DNA of 64,000 nt from Climacteris rufus (GCA_013398175.1 VZRZ01006452.1:35189-99188); one strand, 5' to 3'; positions 22,433 through 37,400 are shown, counted from the first letter of the stretch. Numbers and translations: made by a program. Notes: a model not told the origin generated them from the letters alone.

Positions 22433-25400
22433 CTGCAGGTCCAAAGAAAAAAGCAAAAGAAAACTTAAAACACACAAAGGGAATGCTTATTCCACACACC
22501 CCACAGCCACACATCCCAGGAGCTGATGCAAACATATATCCTGTACTTATGGAGGGAAAGAAGATAAAATCAGATGTAATATTTCAAACAACACTCTTAA
22601 TATCAACAGTCAGAACTGTCAGCTTTATTTCTCAAGCACAAGGTGCCTGGAAATACAGTACCAGTATTTTTGGGCAAGAGAAGAAGCTAATGAACACAGC
22701 TGATCTCTAGAAACAGCAAATCATTATACAGCCACTCTTCTCCAGGGAAACAGGAGGCAGCAGGAATGAAACACTTCAATTTTTTACTTTATATTTTCTT
22801 TACGCAGACAACCTATTTTTGGATGGGCTTCTGTTTTGATAGTCTGCTCTGACAAACAGTGCTCTAGTCATGAGAACAGCTCCTTCTAACTTCTAGTGCA
22901 GCAACTGAGGCACAAAAAGCTCTTGCTGTACCTGAAGTTTGAGAGTAGTGCTTTCTGCTTTGTGTCTACATATGACCTGTCAGCTCATCTTCTCCATGGT
23001 AAGGAAATTTATCTACTCATTTTCCCCTTACAGCTTCCTCCCCACTACCCACTGACAACAAGAACCAAAAGAACAAGTCACCGAGCAGTCTTTTGGGTGT
23101 GGTGCCTTGGGAACACTGGAAGCAGTAAAAATCTTGCAGCAGTACATAAAAGAGATGGCAAGAGCAAGCAGAGCAGGGGAGGCTGCACAGTTGCACTGGC
23201 ACAGCTCTCACCACTCAGCACACCCAGTTTGTCCCTGTCTCAGAGCCCCACGCTGTGTGGGGATGTTTTCAGGAGCATCATTGTTGGATTTCTACAGGAA
23301 GAGGAGGAGTGGGAGGAAAAGCAAAACACTCACTCTTAGCTGGGGAAAGCACATTTGCCCTTGAGATATCCTCTTCTCTTGGGCACAGATAAGGTGCATA
23401 ACAGAGTATGTAATGCCAGCAACAGCCAGGAGAAGTCACCTCCCGGCAGGCACAGAGCCACTGCCCAAAACCTGTGTGCCACTCTGCCCAGGGAGGCTGT
23501 CACAGCTACCCCCTGCACTGGGGACTAGCTTCTCACATCTCCAGCACCTGACACCAGCTAGGGACAGGGCTGCTCCTGTTCAAGCAGTTATTAGAGATCT
23601 CTACCCCCAGCACTGCACTGCTGACCTCACCTCACCAGAACTAACATCTTCATTTAGGGCTTTGTTACACACACACACTGAAATCTAACCGACCCCATGT
23701 GCTCAAAGGATTGAGAAAGCTGGGGATGGCTTCTGCTGATGGCATCTGCTCTTTCTCCAAAAAACATCTTCAGCCAGAATCCAGCTCATAATTTCTCCTC
23801 TTGCAATATACAGAATGATTTCTCAGCTAATTCCTTCTTTCACAAGGAAACTAGCACGCAACCACCAGGATAAGTCAGATTCTTTTCTTTCTATGATCCA
23901 ATTTAGACCAGAAAACAATGTTTTACAGGAGCTGTGTTTTCCTTTTTTAAAGGGAATTAACAGCTGATTTTCTCATCCACTTGCTTCCTTTCCTGTAAAG
24001 GAGCATCCTTTACAATTACGCTTAAAGTAATCAAAACTCAGCAGCGACACAATTTATGTATGGATTTAAAAACCAGGTTACCAGAATGACTAAAAACATC
24101 AGGTGATTAGGGCTTTGAGCTGTTTTTTCTTGCCTTCTGGTGTCAGATTGCTTCTTGTCTACTGTAATTTTAAATGCTACATATTTGCTTTACCCACTAA
24201 ATTAGATTCTGGATTATTTTGCTGCTTACTTTAGATTTCCCAAAGGTACAGCCTTCACATTGCACTGCATAACCCCCTAGCCTCCAAATCCTGCTGTTTC
24301 AAATATTTACTGAAACACTAATGTTAGCATAAATGCAAATAGATTTCAAAGAAGAAAAAAGGACTATTTCTAGGTTAGATGTTAACACCACTTACACAAC
24401 AAAAGGCCCAAACCTCTTCTCTATGTCCATATCCACAAGAGTTTACAGTCTCAAGGAATGATTAAACCTTTGCACTTCATCTCAAAATGCAGTAAACAAT
24501 TTATAAAGTTATTTTCTTTTCAAGGAAGAACTGAACCGCTAACACACCCGACTTCCCAAAAGGTTTAAATATTATTTGTTCAGTGCTGCCATGGTCACAA
24601 TCCCTAGAAAACAAACTGTCAAGGGCACTGACAAGACAAAACCACTTCAACCTCTACCAAAAGCAGCTGACTTGCTGAAGGAGCAATTTGAGGCACACAA
24701 GGTATAGCTCTCAGTACCAGGCCTCTCCAGATAGACCATACAGCAGAGAGGACGTTTCCCACAGCACATTCCATGTCCTGGCACTGGCACACCAGCCCCT
24801 CCAGCAGCTCAAGAGATCCACCTACTATTCAGAACTGTGATTCTTGCTGACAACACACAGCAAATGATCTTGGGACTCAGGCACCAAGAGAACTCAGCAC
24901 CTTAAGGTTTCCTCTCTTGAATCTGACAACTAGAATCTCCAGAGGAACTAGGAAGAAACCAGGAACAAGTCAGAGCAATCCTGCTTGGAGACAGCAACAC
25001 AGAAGTCAGGTGTTTGGCCCTGTACTTGGAGCTCCCAACAACTCTTCAAGGAAATGCTGAGCACCTTACTCCCCAACAGACACAGGGGAAGTGCTTGAAT
25101 AGCAAACAAGAAAACCGAAAGTTTGATGTACTTGTTCATTTTCACTTTCCCCACAGCAGTCTGTCCTGACACCAGTCAGCTGAGTGGCCTCCTGCTGCAC
25201 TGAGGGCAATGCCATGGCACGCTGGGTCTAGCACACACCAGCCTTTGTGCTGGCAGGAATGAGGCAGCCCACAGGAAAAGAAGCTTAAAGTGTGTATTTG
25301 TGTCTATCCCTGCACATGAGAAAACATTACCCAAAACATCTTCATTCCGAGGCCACTCAAAGCTATTGCAAGCAGACTTTTTCCAATTCTAATACCATCA

Positions 25401-28400
25401 CAGCACAGGCAGTAACTACATCTCAGCTCTCCAGTGGCTTCTGAACAGGGTTTCCAGCTCTTTAGCTGAGATTCCTCCTTATCCAATGTCCTTGCCAGAG
25501 TTATCAACGTGACTTGCTTACTGCAGTAGGAAACTGATGTCTAAGTATTATGTACAGACTGGGAATTATCCAACTGTGATTACACACTCACAACCTCCAC
25601 TAAGAGCTCACTATTATCAAAGTTGCAGAGCCAGCATGTATGACCCTACGTCAACAGTGTCACCTGGAAAGCAGATGGAACACATCAGATGATGCTGTGA
25701 ACAGCAACTGCTCCTGATACGTGGGTTTGAAGAAAACACTTTTATTTCCAGAGAAAGGAGCATTTCCAGAATGGTGAAGTCACTGCTCCCACACTGGGGT
25801 GTGTCAGGAAAGAACAAATATCTTGCTTTATCCTTACATGTGTGTTGAGGTGTTAGAAACAACCAGAGCCGTCTGCTCCAAGCAAAAACTCCTTTAGGAT
25901 ACTCATCTTCAACACTGTTAGTCCCACCTGGGACCCTCAGGGAACAAAACATCTCTGCACCCACCTTTGCAGCTGCAGTGGCTTCAGGTTAGCCCCAGGA
26001 GCAGGGAGAAAACTGCATCAGACAAGCATCAAAACCAAACCAAAGAAACAGAAATATCCTCCCCCAGAACTATCATTTTTTAAATATGACAGAAATAGTT
26101 TGGTTTTCTACACTACAGTTGCCCCTGATTCACTGCTAATGAAGTTAGCAAATGAAATAAAGAGCACTACACATAGAAACAATGTCCCCAAAGGGGAAAG
26201 TCCCTGCTTAATGACAATTTAATGCTCTGGCCAAACAGATCTCCAAACTGCAATGTTCTGTCATGTTGATTTCATGCAGTCTTCTCAGGCTACCCTGCTG
26301 CAGAGACTGTTCAGATACATATTTATACAGCAATGCTGCACACTGGTAACATCTGTTTGCAATGTGCTGTTCAGATTACCACACTTCTAATCAGGTTCAC
26401 AGCTTGTAGGAAACAATTGTTCTTTGCTCAAATGCGAGCCAGGTGGAACATCTTTAATCAGATAAGAAGATCCCAATCTTCAAGGAAATTCTCTGTTCTG
26501 ATGTTCTTTTTCAAGGCACAGGATTATAAGAGGATGAATTCCCTCTAACAACTGCAGTAATTACATGCCTTCTGCTGGTCCCTCATTTTATGGTATTGCG
26601 GGGGTGGCCCAAGAGTGGGGCATAAGAGCTCTAAGCTCCCTTGGAATTGGGAACATACTGCCACCATCATTTCATAACAATTTGCCACATGTCAGCCCAA
26701 GGATTAACAGCAGGCTGCAACTAAATCTGCACCAGTTCTCTGACAACAGCCAGGGCAGCAGCTGCTCCACACTGTAATGGATTTACATGTCTTACCACCT
26801 TTATTTTCAACAACAACAAAAATGGGAGAACACCACACTTGTGCCTGGCAGCTAATGCTGACATTCTTTGAAATAATTAGTCTAGAGATTAAAGAGCATT
26901 ATGAAAAAAAAAGGTGCCGTGTGCCCATGATTGCTCTGAGATTTGAAAAACTTTTACAAAATCAGTGGATCATTTTGGAGAGAAACAGCAGACCCTTGGC
27001 AGAGCCCACACACATCATTTATACTTGTGATAGGTGAACAACTGCAGGTTACTTGGGAAGTGTTATTTAGAATAGTTAAAGACTATCTTGCTACAGGGAA
27101 ATATCCTGAATCTGCATTCAGCAAGCACTATGAACACCTGCCACCACAGCCAAGGAGAAGGCACAGAGCAACATCAGCAAAACTTTCAACGAGTACAAAT
27201 ATTGATATAAACTTATTTTGTCGAGTTACCTAAATCTGGAATGCTGTACAACACCCAGATCACTGTGCAGGTCTGGGCATCTTTTAACCGTCAACTGTCC
27301 AACACAAACTGCTGGCAGGAGCATTTTTCAAGTTGTAAAAGTCAAGTCTTTTTGTTTCTCCTGTTCTGATATTAGTGATTTCTAGTGAGCTGTGTCCCAC
27401 TTAAAAGCCCAGATTGCACAGAGGTCCCGGGGCTCCGCAGCCGTGGTACAAAACCTACAGAGGTTTGCAATCCTGTCAGAAGCAGTGCACAGAAACTACA
27501 TGAACAGCCACCCCCCACGTTCTTTCCTGCCAGAACACCACACTTTGCTGCTGTGACACGGTGCACACCCATCAGCACCTACAGCAGCAGGGTCCAAGGC
27601 TCCAGATGACTCCCATGGCACTGCTGTCTGGCACACAGCTGGGGCAACACCCATCATACCACAAACCCCTCTTCTTCCAAGACAGACCCCTACAATGATC
27701 ATTTAAAGACACCACCATGTCACTGAGTGTGGGAGGTCTGGAAGTCAGAAGGAAGCTGCTACAGAACTGGACTTGCTTTTATTCAGTTTCTGCACAGAGA
27801 ACAGGGTTGCAGTGGCTTGGAAGGGAGGTTACAAAATCCAAGGTTACCCAGGGAGGTTACAAAACCCAAGTGACTTGATCAAGCAGCACCACATCTACAG
27901 AACACAACCTGTACAAACATCCAGTAGAACTGTTAATGAGATGACCTGAACCAGAACCCTATCCCAGCATCCAAGCCAGGGGACAGCCCACAGAGATTCT
28001 CCACAGGAGCCAAACGCCTAAAAGAGCTTCAGGCAACATTTCCCAACACCTCCACGTCTCAAACAGTCCGTCCATACAATTTTGAGTGTTACCTCAAGAC
28101 TTGTATTGCTCCTGTGAATTAAGCAGTATTAAGTTGAGGGAAGCAAAAGGCCCAGCTTCATCCCACAAATCATTAGTGTGAACAAATGAAAGATGACAAA
28201 AGGCATCGAGTACAGCTCACCAGCAAACTGTACTATATTCATGACATTTCCTTCTTATATTTGAAAACAGCATAGTGTGTTTCTTCTGAGCTTCTGAAAC
28301 ACTTGACAATAATAAAGGGGATTACAACAGAAGCGAGTTAATACACACTTGAATGAAAAGCTTCCATTCCAAAATGTTGACCATAAGAGATGTTTTTTTC

Positions 28401-31400
28401 CACTGTCACTATCCACTGTTTCAGGCATTTCAGAACAGGATCAGTTTTCCGCATGTGAAGTACCTAAGTGCCCCAGTGCTCGCTATTTAATTGTGCTGTC
28501 TTCCCTTTCATTAAGAAGTGTGCCATGTGAGGTTTGTTTCTGTCAGATCAAGCACTGAAATTATTTCCCAGGCCAATTTGCTATTGCAGTCATCTCAAGT
28601 CCTAGGACACTATCTTCCACAAAAATTCAGGCATAAAGTAGTGTGTGCAGCAAGTTTACTTGTGAGAACATTTTCAATAGGATACACAGCGAGGGTGAGG
28701 GGAACCAGGTGCTTTCACCCTGCTTCCCTATTCCCCAGGCCGAGAGGAACCCAATAGCCCCTTAGCTCATTTCACACCCCATTTCCCTCTGTGCAGCTTG
28801 CCAAGAGACACACGCTGCTGCTGGCTCTCCATTGCCACCCCACAAGAATAAGCACAGAAGGTCTGACAGTTAAGCAGCTGTAGTCCATCCAGTTCCAGGT
28901 TTCCCTTTCCTGGTGATCCTTGCAGCAGTGCCAGCCTGAAATGCACTCTCAGCTCTGCAGGGAATATCCCAAGGGCTCACAAATCACAGCAGCCCTTGGA
29001 CTGTCCCAGCGATGATTGAAGGCTTCCAGTTCCAACCTCTGCTGCTCCCTTGCATCACCTTCCCAGACACACACAAACATAACTGGTGACACGTATTTTG
29101 CCATACTACAGTGCTGGTAAGTCAAGAGATGACACATGATATTCATCATCTTGCTGCTGTCTCTCAGATGACGACAGGAATTAGGTAAGCATTGAGCGAA
29201 GTGCTGCTTTCAGCAGAGAACCTCCAAAGCCTCCAAACCAGAAGGAATCCTCTGGGTGACTCTACACAGCCACAGCCCACATACACCAGATCTATGTCAC
29301 AGCAAGGAAAATCAAGCAGGAAAAAAGGCCAGCCTTTGAGTTGGAACTGTGGTCAATACAGTAGAACACAACTTCAGCAAGAACTGTCACTTTTCAAGAA
29401 AGTAAATTTTATTTCCTTTAAAGATCCCGTGTTTATAACGTCAACATTTCATCTCATTGTAATTCAACAAGGCAGAACTCAGTAGTCAGAACCCTGGGCA
29501 AGCAGTGCTAACACACTCCACATTTGGCCCGAGACACATTGAAGGAAGGAAATGAAACTTGTGCTTTAACAAGATCTGAGAGTCTCTCACGCAAATGCGG
29601 GAATGGCACTCAAGGTATTAAACCCCTGCTCCACTTGCTGTGCAGCCACCTGTCCTTGGATGCCCTGAGTAAGGTACACACGTGTGGTTTACTTCTCAGT
29701 TACAGGTTTTACAATCACAAGGAACAAACCAGAAAGAACATGTTACACAGGAATGTTAAGCACAAGAGAAAATCAAAGTATTAGGGAGGGACATTTGTCA
29801 AGTTTGCCCCAGAAAGCTCTCAACTAGAAATTAAGTATGTCTAAGCCAACAGCATTCTCCTTTTCTTAGCTGTCTTAGAACACCTCTTTTCAAGACATTA
29901 CCAAGAACAGTTCAGTGGGGAACACAAACCAGCTCTTAAAAGATGAATATTAACAATTCAGTATTTATTGTATCCGATTTGTTTACTAAGTGCAATTCAC
30001 TGTTAACACATAATTAACAATACCTTCCTTGAAAGCAAGCCAGTATTTACTCTTGTTTAAATGCCAGTTACAAGGCCATAGAAAAAAAGGCTATTGAAAA
30101 ATGCATGATTTTTTTCACAGTGCCACATCTACCAGTTCACAAACAGCTCAATAGGTCTCAAGCAGCTTGGTTTTTCAGCCATGAGTGAATTCGGGTTTTT
30201 TTCCTCCCCTTAATAGAAGACAACTCCCCCCCTTTTGTTTTTTTTAAATTATGTCAAAAATTAAAGCTTGGATTCAAAGTAACAAAAATAAAGCACATGA
30301 CAATACAGGTAGGACATTTGTTACAATCTACAGTTGTATTTTAACCCTCTGAAAGAACAGCAATAAGCAAATGCATTTCTGAGATCTCAGGTGAGGAAAG
30401 CAATAAACTAATCTCTGGACACAAGGGCTATGAATACTTGGCAGGAGACTAAGTACCTGATAGTCTCCATCTTAAATGGAGTATAAACTATTCCTGTTTG
30501 TTTTGCATGTGAATCCAGGCTCACCTATAAGTCAAAGCAACCTCTTGAATGAAGAGGTCAGGAAAAACCCTTCCAAACAGCACCTACAGAGCAAACCCTT
30601 CTTCACTTAAATGGCTTTCACATGGCACTGAAATACTGAACGTGAACAAGGTGACAGAAAACAAACTTGTCCTGAGTGAGCAGAACAAAACCACAAACTA
30701 AGAACACAGCACGAGATCAAGCAGAATAAATTCAAGTCTAAGGACAGGAGCAGACATGGGCACAGAGGGATGTTTACCAAAGGCTCTGCAGAACACAACA
30801 GCATCACCCTGTTCACCCTTCGCCACGTGGAGCACTCTGCAGCCCTAGCAGAGTGCCTCCAAGGATGCAAGATGCAAGTGAAAGAAAACACAGATACTAA
30901 CTTAGGTTGACCCCAACTGATTTATTTTAAGGCATGTTACCTGAGCTTTTGAACTTCCATAGGAACAGTCTTTACAAGTCATACTAAGGCACCTTTATCA
31001 CACAAGAACTCTCAACAAAACCTAAGTGGCTTCAGAAGTGACTGATGCTCCTTTTACCATTGAACTACCACACAGGCTTTACTTTGTCAAAGGTACCAAA
31101 ATAAATATTAAAGTGCTGATCAACCAAATGTTAAAACTGTTGCTTAAGTGGCAGGATGATACAGTTTCCCAGTCACAATGCCCACATAACATCTCATTTT
31201 TACTTCCATTCAAGGTAAAGATAGTCAGAGCTGAACTGAAAGGCAATGATGGATGTCCACCTTCCCCATGTACCGACAACATAAAAAGTTTGGGTTTGAC
31301 TCAACTTGTACCAAAACTGCACTTTAAATGCAGCACAGGCCTCCTGTTTTCACCTGGCTGGAGAACTGAACTACAGAAACAGTGTGAGTCAGAATCAGAC

Positions 31401-34400
31401 TCCGGGGAAGCAGCAAAACTTGGCCTTAGCAAGTAATTTGCCTTCAGCAGAAGCGCTGGTGGCTGTGCCCAGGCGATGCCCGCTGCAGGGCCCAGTGTCA
31501 CCGTCCAGGCACCGGGGCTGGATGCACAAATGGGTTTTTAACTGGAGGTCACAAATGCACTAAAGCAGCTCTTCCACCCATGTGCTGCTAGGAGGCAGCC
31601 CAGCCCTTTCCCGTTCTTTGGTCATTTAGCTGCTGTGCATACTTCAACAGATACATACATGTAGGTGTATGTGTGCATAGAGCTAGAGATAACCAGGTTA
31701 CAGGTGTAACTTGCCTTGGTGAGCAATGAAAGGAACAGAACCAAAGGGATCTTCAGGAGGACTTGTCTGTGGAGCAGAATGTGGCTCCACATTCTTATCT
31801 GAAGATGCTCTCCTGTCCACCAGCCTGTCTGTAAAAAACAGAATGAAACAGAACAAAAAATAAAGTAAAATAAAATAAAAATGGCAGGAGTTACAGCTAT
31901 GCAAAGCTATGTACTGTACAGGGTGAGGGAAGGATATATTCTCTGCTAGGGGTTTTGGACAAAGAAAGGCTTGCAAGAAGGACAGTTCTTGCCTGCACAG
32001 CTGGTGCAGGCAGTTCCTTTCTACTGTTCAGACTGGCAAGGACACAGGCAGAGTGCCTGGGAGGCTCTGCACCCACACCTGTCTCTGCTGGAGCACCAAG
32101 GTGATCCTGAGCCTAACAACAGCCTTTGTGCAGTGCTATGAAAGCCAGGCTGTTTTTTTTTTCCCAGTGAGAAAGCAGACTCACTTTCTTAGCTCCCAGT
32201 TCTGCACAGATGATTGAGTGGTTACAGAAGCTGTTTAAGAAATCTACTTCTTCACAATGCTGTCAGAAATGCAGCATCAGGTATCAGTTAGTGACGGGCC
32301 CAAAGAGACAACAGCAACACCAACAACAGAGAAATGACCATGTACACAAGAGCCAGGAGCTCCAAACTGTCACTCTGTGTCACAGCTCTCCACAAGGGTG
32401 TTCACTTCAGAACTCTCCATCCAACTGCACATTACCTCTTACTGCAACCAGCATTATTCTACTAGGAAAACACTCCCCAAGTCAAAGCAAGGCATTCTGC
32501 TCTAGGAACTTGATCCCTTTTTACAAGAGAAGTGATAAGTCACCCCTGCAATATCCATCACTGCACACACTGACATGAAGCCACTCAACACATGAAATCT
32601 GACGGTAATGCCAGCCTGACAAATGGTGGTGACATCTCCATCCTCTAACAAAGGCCATGTATATTTAGTTAGGTGTTACTGTCATGAACACATAAGCTTT
32701 ACAAGTATTTGACAGATGTAGAAACATCTATAATTTATTTATAAAGCATCAGCTCAACAATACAAATCAGGCTTCTGAAAGGGGAATGAAAAGATTCATG
32801 TTTTGAACGCTACTCAGCGCTGCATAATGTGGCAAAAAGACAAACTTACATACCACTGTATGTGAGCTATAAAGTACAGGACAGGAACTGGTTTCAGTAA
32901 CAGAAAAATATAATTACTTATCAAATCTGCCTGTGCAATTCTCTTTTCTCTAGATGGCAAAAAAGTTACTTAGTGCTCAACAGCCTTTTTGCCTCATAAG
33001 AGAGAGCCTACATCTAACTCAGCCTTGAACCTTAACAAATAGCTAAGGAAATTCCAATAACTACTACACGGTTAAAAACAAGTTTTTAGGTACATAATTG
33101 TAAAATAAACCACCTGATTTCTTATTATTCCAGCCAAGTCTGAGAAAGTACCAGTAGACAAAATGAAATATAACTATTTCTGCTTTGACTGCACTGCCAG
33201 GTACGCTCGTATGATCTCTGGCACAACACCCTCAGTATCAAAAAGCTGAGTGAAAGGTCTCTGAAGGCTGTGATGTGTGCACCTGTACAGACAAAACACA
33301 CACAGACGAGTGCTCCCCCGCTCTGGGCCTCTGACAGACAGCAGGCCCCAGGAGCTCTGAGCAGCAGTAAGGCAGGTCACCCTTACAGGACAAACAAGCC
33401 TGCCACCTAGTGTGCTGCTGGCCAAGGGTGTCATTCAGGGTATTTCTGCATTTGCTGTATGCAAAAGTCTAGGAAGCCCTAATGCTGGTTACTACTAAGC
33501 AGAATTGTGCTGTTTAGTTTACTTTTCAGAGACAGCATATCAAGTGCATCATCACACCCAGCTCTCCTGTGCACTGCGTGACCTTGAAGAGCTGAGCCCA
33601 AAACATGCCTTGGTTATCTTCTTTGATATTTGTATTTGTTCAAAACTTGTGGCTTAACCAAATGAGTCTCATCAAACTTACCAAAACTACTGCCAGCAGC
33701 CCAGCAGTTACAGGTTCTGAAAGTGAGTGATGTGGTGCTGACCTCTGGTTCAAACTAATCTGCTCCAGATTCATGAGTCAAAAGACTTAAGAGTCTCATT
33801 TGGAAGAAGCATGCTTATAGATATTCAAGTGTACTACTGAATCAAATTCTTAACTTGGATTTGGAAGGAATGCTTAACTTCAGTTGGTGCATTAGCCATT
33901 TTTCCCAGCTGTCAGTAAGGCATTTGACTGTAAAATGTGTGCAGGCTACCTTCACATCTCAATAGCAGGAATCTGATTTGATCCACATTTGGATACATGT
34001 GGAAACTATCAACTAGAGTTTCACAAACAAACCTACCCAGTTACTTTCCTAAAGGATTAACAGGTAATGTGCACATTCAATAAGAAAAATACTCGGCTGA
34101 AGGCAAAAGCATTCTTTTCAATCACTTAAATTAAACTTTACTGAATTTTTAATTGCAAGAAATTTTCTGATAGACAGCCAAGCATACACAATCTGTTTTT
34201 TAACACTGTCACATCTTCCAAGTACCACTAATAAATCTGATCTCAACAAAACCAGTTATAGGAAGAGCAACTAACAAGCATGTGTTAAGCAATTGGGAAA
34301 GTAATGCCAAGTAAAAACCATGGAGATAACTGACTTCACAAGGAAAAAGTTTATTCAACTATTGCCATATCAGAACAATAAAGCAGCCCTTACATGTAGC

Positions 34401-37400
34401 CACTCATCAAGAAGGACAGTACAAAACATTAACATAATGTAATAGATCAGTTTTCTTCCAGGCATTTTCAAAGGACGTATCAGACCCACAGAATCTTCTG
34501 CTCTGGTGTGCAAGAAAAAAGCTGGAAAGGAATAAAGCAAGCAGCCAAAATTCTCTTCCCATCTGACAACATACCTCTGCTGTTGAGAGCCTCTTGACAG
34601 TGAAGGTGACACAAACAGTGCTGAAGAGCTAAGATATTACCATTTCTGCAGTAATTGAGCCAGTAACTATCAGTCTTAGATGGTGAGTTCCTATTGCACA
34701 CGTTTTCAGAAAGGAAAAGGAAAGGAAGAAGACAGGCCCAACTGTGCCCTCAAATGCTCAGAAAGAATGTTCTGTATACAGCCTACATGGTCCTGGGACA
34801 AGCAGGTGTTGGAACTGCTGAGCAACCACAGAGCCCTCATTTACTGCGAAGCAAAGTAAGCCTTCAAGCGTCCCTTACTTGATCTTAGCATGTCAAACTC
34901 TCTGTCCAGCAGCTCCTCCTCTGTCAACTTGGAAAAATTGTCCTCTCCAAACGGGTTCCAACCTGACATATCAGGTGGGTTACTGATGCTCTGCTTCGTG
35001 TAGCTGGCAATTGCTTCGGCATCAGGAATACCTGACCTGTAAAGACAGTTCAAGGCAGTAAATAAAGAGAAACATGACAGGATTGGTTATCAGGGTCAAA
35101 ATCTCAGACATGCTTCATAATGCCAAGTACTGCACACAAGCAACACAGATGCATTCACAGCTCATCCCCAAAACATCTGCTGGCTAATTTAAGGGAAGTC
35201 TAGCAGGAACCTATATTGATGCCTTATCAGAGACTACCTAAAAACAGTAGCCACAAGAAATTAGGAGAGTGAAAAAGCAGTTATATTTATATTTATGAAG
35301 GGCCTTCAGGTACATTTAGGGCAGACAGAGCCCCCCAGGGGCTTCACCCCAAATGGACAACAGGTCACGGGATTTCATACTTTTGTAAGTTTGGTACATT
35401 GGCATATTGGGGTTTAATCTTCCAATTACAGCTTCAGGTAATGACGTTATTTACCCCCAGTTTCCTCCCCCCCATCCCACTTTTGTTTACATTTCTTGGG
35501 GCCTGAGACAGTGAGGTGTCCTTGGGTCTCAGGCCTGGAGAGGAATTGTTTTGTCTGACCAAAATGGGAAAACAGCAGCTCACACTCCATATGGAGTTCA
35601 GAGTTACACACTAAAGAATTGCAGGATTACAAATATATGAAAAACATAAAAGCTAAAATCCTAAGGCATCAATATAAATATATAACCTGGTTTCTACCAT
35701 CAGTGAAACTGGACAAATCTGTAGGTTTTTTATTTTTAAATCAGAAAGGAAGGGTTTTTTTAATTACATATACTCTTGTTCACAAGAATTTAGGAGAATG
35801 GTGAGGAAGTCACTATTTTCTACCATTTCTTAAGCAAGTGCAGGTCTCACCTGTTTGTAGGGTAGGGAGGATCTGCCACTGTTCCACCATGCACTGGGAG
35901 TGACCTGGGGTAGGAGATTAAGGCTGGAGCAAAGTCTTGTGGAGAAGTGATATATTCAGGGGACTGCACCTGCTGTGCCCGCTGCTGAGCCAGCATCTGC
36001 TGCTGCAGGAGAGCCTGCTGGTACTGCTGCACCTGGGGAAATCAGGATTGTGTTACCAAAACACACATGGGCTGGCTGCCTCTCTTCTGCCAACTAACAG
36101 CACTGCTCTTGCAGCCAAACACACCTACCAGCACCACGCTCCAGAACACAGATGCAGAGAAACCACTCCAACAGGCCAGTCACACTGGTTTTCTTTGCCA
36201 GCATATTACCACTCAGCTTTCTGTAATTATTACCACCTAAGTATATGCTGCTGCAGCACTACTAAATTAGTTTTCATCATGCTCTATTCTTAAGTATTAA
36301 TAATCAAAATTTGAGAACAATTTCTCCTGATTTAAAAAAAACAGATTACGCCAATTAGCTCTCTTGTTTTTCAAGAAAGAATTTGATACTGCTGTCTTCT
36401 GTCACTTTGTAGTATTTGTTGCTGTGGCCAGTAGCTTTCACAACCTAGTTTGGGTTAACTTCCCACCAAGTGACTAATCATTTTAGATGCCAACTTGTAC
36501 ACTATTTACACATCCATGGCTCACTGCAACTACCCAGACACTTCTCTTACGGCATCTACCTAACAGACTTATAAGCATAGCCCAGATTTTAAGAGTGTAC
36601 CATCTCTGTGACATACCATGGCAGGATACTGTGCCTGGGCAGGCTGCTGCTGGTACACAGACTGCAGCAACAGCTGCTGCTGGACCATCTGCTGGTGCAC
36701 TGCTTGGTGGTACTGGAAAGAAAAAAACAGCTTTAAGTCATGATGCTCCCTCAGAAATAAGCAGATATTCAGAAGAAGCATTAATTAAAATATCACATAT
36801 ATGACTCCACAGCATTTTTCAATTAAGATGTTGCATAATCAAGAAGCAGCACACAATTTAGTCACTGCATTTTAATGACTCTGTTTGGAAGCTTTTTCCT
36901 TCCCCCACTCCTTGGTCAATTCTTAACAAAAAAAATCAGAGCGCATATTCAGCACTGCTGCATGTACAACCACCTACTGCAAGCAGAGCTTAATCACCCA
37001 GGTGCCTCCTAACACTTATCCCGAGCTCCTTTACACACTGCTAAAGCCTTTATGTAAGTCACACTTTCTGTAATTATTACAACCTAAGTATATGCTACTG
37101 CAGCACTACAAAATTAGTTTTCATCACGATGCAAAGCAAGATGGAATTCAGGGTCAATCTACCAAAACAACACAGCACAAAGCAAGCAACTTTCTAGGAG
37201 AAACATTCCAGGGCCTATGAAGGGACAGGCAGCAAGAGCAGAAGAGTTGAACTGGCACACAATTCCAAGCACCACTACCACACCACGTGTCTCAGGCATT
37301 GCTCTACGGATCTGACTGTACCTGCTGGATATAAGCGTCCTGCATGGCGGGTTGGTGCTGCAAGTGGTGCAGCTGCTGCAGTCTCCAGTCTCCCTGCTGC

